DNA from: Bacteroidota bacterium
GTDB lineage: Bacteria; Bacteroidota; Bacteroidia; Bacteroidales; UBA10428
DNA: 7,456 bases
NCBI GenBank assembly: GCA_024640925.1
Contig: JAHEEB010000105.1
Location: 1 to 7,456 of the forward strand
Reading direction: 5' to 3'
The notes under the pieces were generated by a model that was not told the origin of the DNA, made no database searches, and worked only from the letters and a program-made list of their open reading frames with translations. Below are positions 7,013-7,456 of the stretch, in pieces. Every line of letters starts with the position of its first letter. Position 1 is the stretch's first letter. The translations under genes were made by a program, and so were the position numbers.

Positions 7013-7456
7013 TTACCATCCTGGTCTACCATAAGTAATATTTACAGCAGCCATTCCTAACTCAGTTATCATAAAATTTTTCAATGCTGGTAGGGTACTG
7101 ATTTTTACTTTATCTATTGTAGTAGTATATCCACCAGTAAGAGGATTGAGATGTATTTCCGGAGGTGGCCAAAAAGTGTAAACTTTTTCTCCATCACCAG
7201 TTGCTAAAGCCACATGAGACATATCATTAAAGAATACTATATCTCCTTTTGACAGTATAGTTGTACCTGAAACGTACGGATTTCTGACAGGGGCTAATTT
7301 GGCGGGCCATCCTGAATATGGAACAGAAATATAAAGGTTATGTATCCAATTCCAGTCTATTACCTTACTTCTAAAAGCAGCTAATAAAACCATTTCCCAA
7401 CAATTAATAGTAGTTGTGCTTTTTAATGGTGGGGCTTTTGTTTCGGCTGGAGCTTT
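7013..7456 (-). CDS. C-terminal part of an effector with an NlpC/P60- or CHAP-like cysteine peptidase domain (5' end outside window)
   Basis: The frame is open from the right edge of the window to a TAA stop, giving 147 visible residues. An ATG at 7393 lies inside the conserved core and is not the start, because in-frame codons upstream still read TTTINCWEM, which holds the likely catalytic Cys (visible residue 19). A second core follows: GDIVFFNDMSHVALATGDG, with the candidate catalytic His at visible residue 81. A Cys in an early helix followed by GD-[IL]-V-x-F and an SHVAL strand is typical of papain-like NlpC/P60 and CHAP peptidases, which cut or amidate peptidoglycan peptides. Similar ends (INCWEM ... 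YTFWPPP ... C-terminal G-x-P-x-W) occur, from memory, on DUF4157 proteins, so the missing N-terminus may carry DUF4157. The visible segment starts in a Pro/Lys/Ala-rich stretch that resembles a linker. The next gene starts 17 bases downstream, suggesting co-transcription. Peptidoglycan as substrate is an inference. Confidence 0.75.
   Translation of the reverse strand, partial: KAPAETKAPPLKSTTTINCWEMVLLAAFRSKVIDWNWIHNLYISVPYSGWPAKLAPVRNPYVSGTTILSKGDIVFFNDMSHVALATGDGEKVYTFWPPPEIHLNPLTGGYTTTIDKVKISTLPALKNFMITELGMAAVNITYGRPGW

Noticed and set aside
7391..7393. ATG as the start of the right-edge gene
   Set aside because: The frame continues upstream to the window edge and includes the Asn-Cys-Trp-Glu segment with the likely catalytic Cys, so the true start is outside.

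Overview
The window looks like an accessory effector/immunity locus from a member of the Bacteroidota. The evidence is the low GC, the absence of clear Shine-Dalgarno sequences, a lipoprotein with a relaxed lipobox, and a DUF4157 protein of the kind found with extracellular contractile injection systems (eCIS). The organism is an inference; no taxonomic marker gene is present.

Every supported gene lies on the minus strand, so transcription runs from position 7456 toward 1. The order is: (1) the C-terminal end of a protein with an NlpC/P60- or CHAP-like cysteine peptidase domain, entering from the right edge; (2) a 478-aa predicted lipoprotein; (3) a possible 38-aa peptide with a Cys-x-x-Cys pair, overlapping the lipoprotein stop by 8 bases; (4) a 1135-aa DUF4157 effector carrying a histidine-metal (beta-beta-alpha) nuclease motif near its C-terminus; (5) a 212-aa SMI1/KNR4 (SUKH)-type immunity protein; (6) a small, very basic ORF of uncertain status inside a local GC-rich island; (7) a cytosolic leucine-rich-repeat protein; (8) the start of an ankyrin-repeat protein, cut by the left edge. 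Apart from 32 bases beside the uncertain small ORF, gaps are 2 to 17 bases. No gene-free stretch exceeds 300 bases, and I see no convincing promoter or terminator, so this looks like the inside of one long operon.

The reading I favour is two effector modules in tandem, each followed by protection suited to where the effector acts. The peptidase, likely aimed at the cell wall, is followed by an envelope lipoprotein. The nuclease effector is followed by a cytosolic SUKH-type protein and then by LRR and ankyrin proteins, repeat folds often used as immunity proteins or inhibitors. The SUKH assignment and the nuclease motif are well supported by sequence pattern. The lipoprotein as immunity protein, and the LRR and ankyrin proteins as immunity or orphan-immunity genes, are inferences from position and fold.
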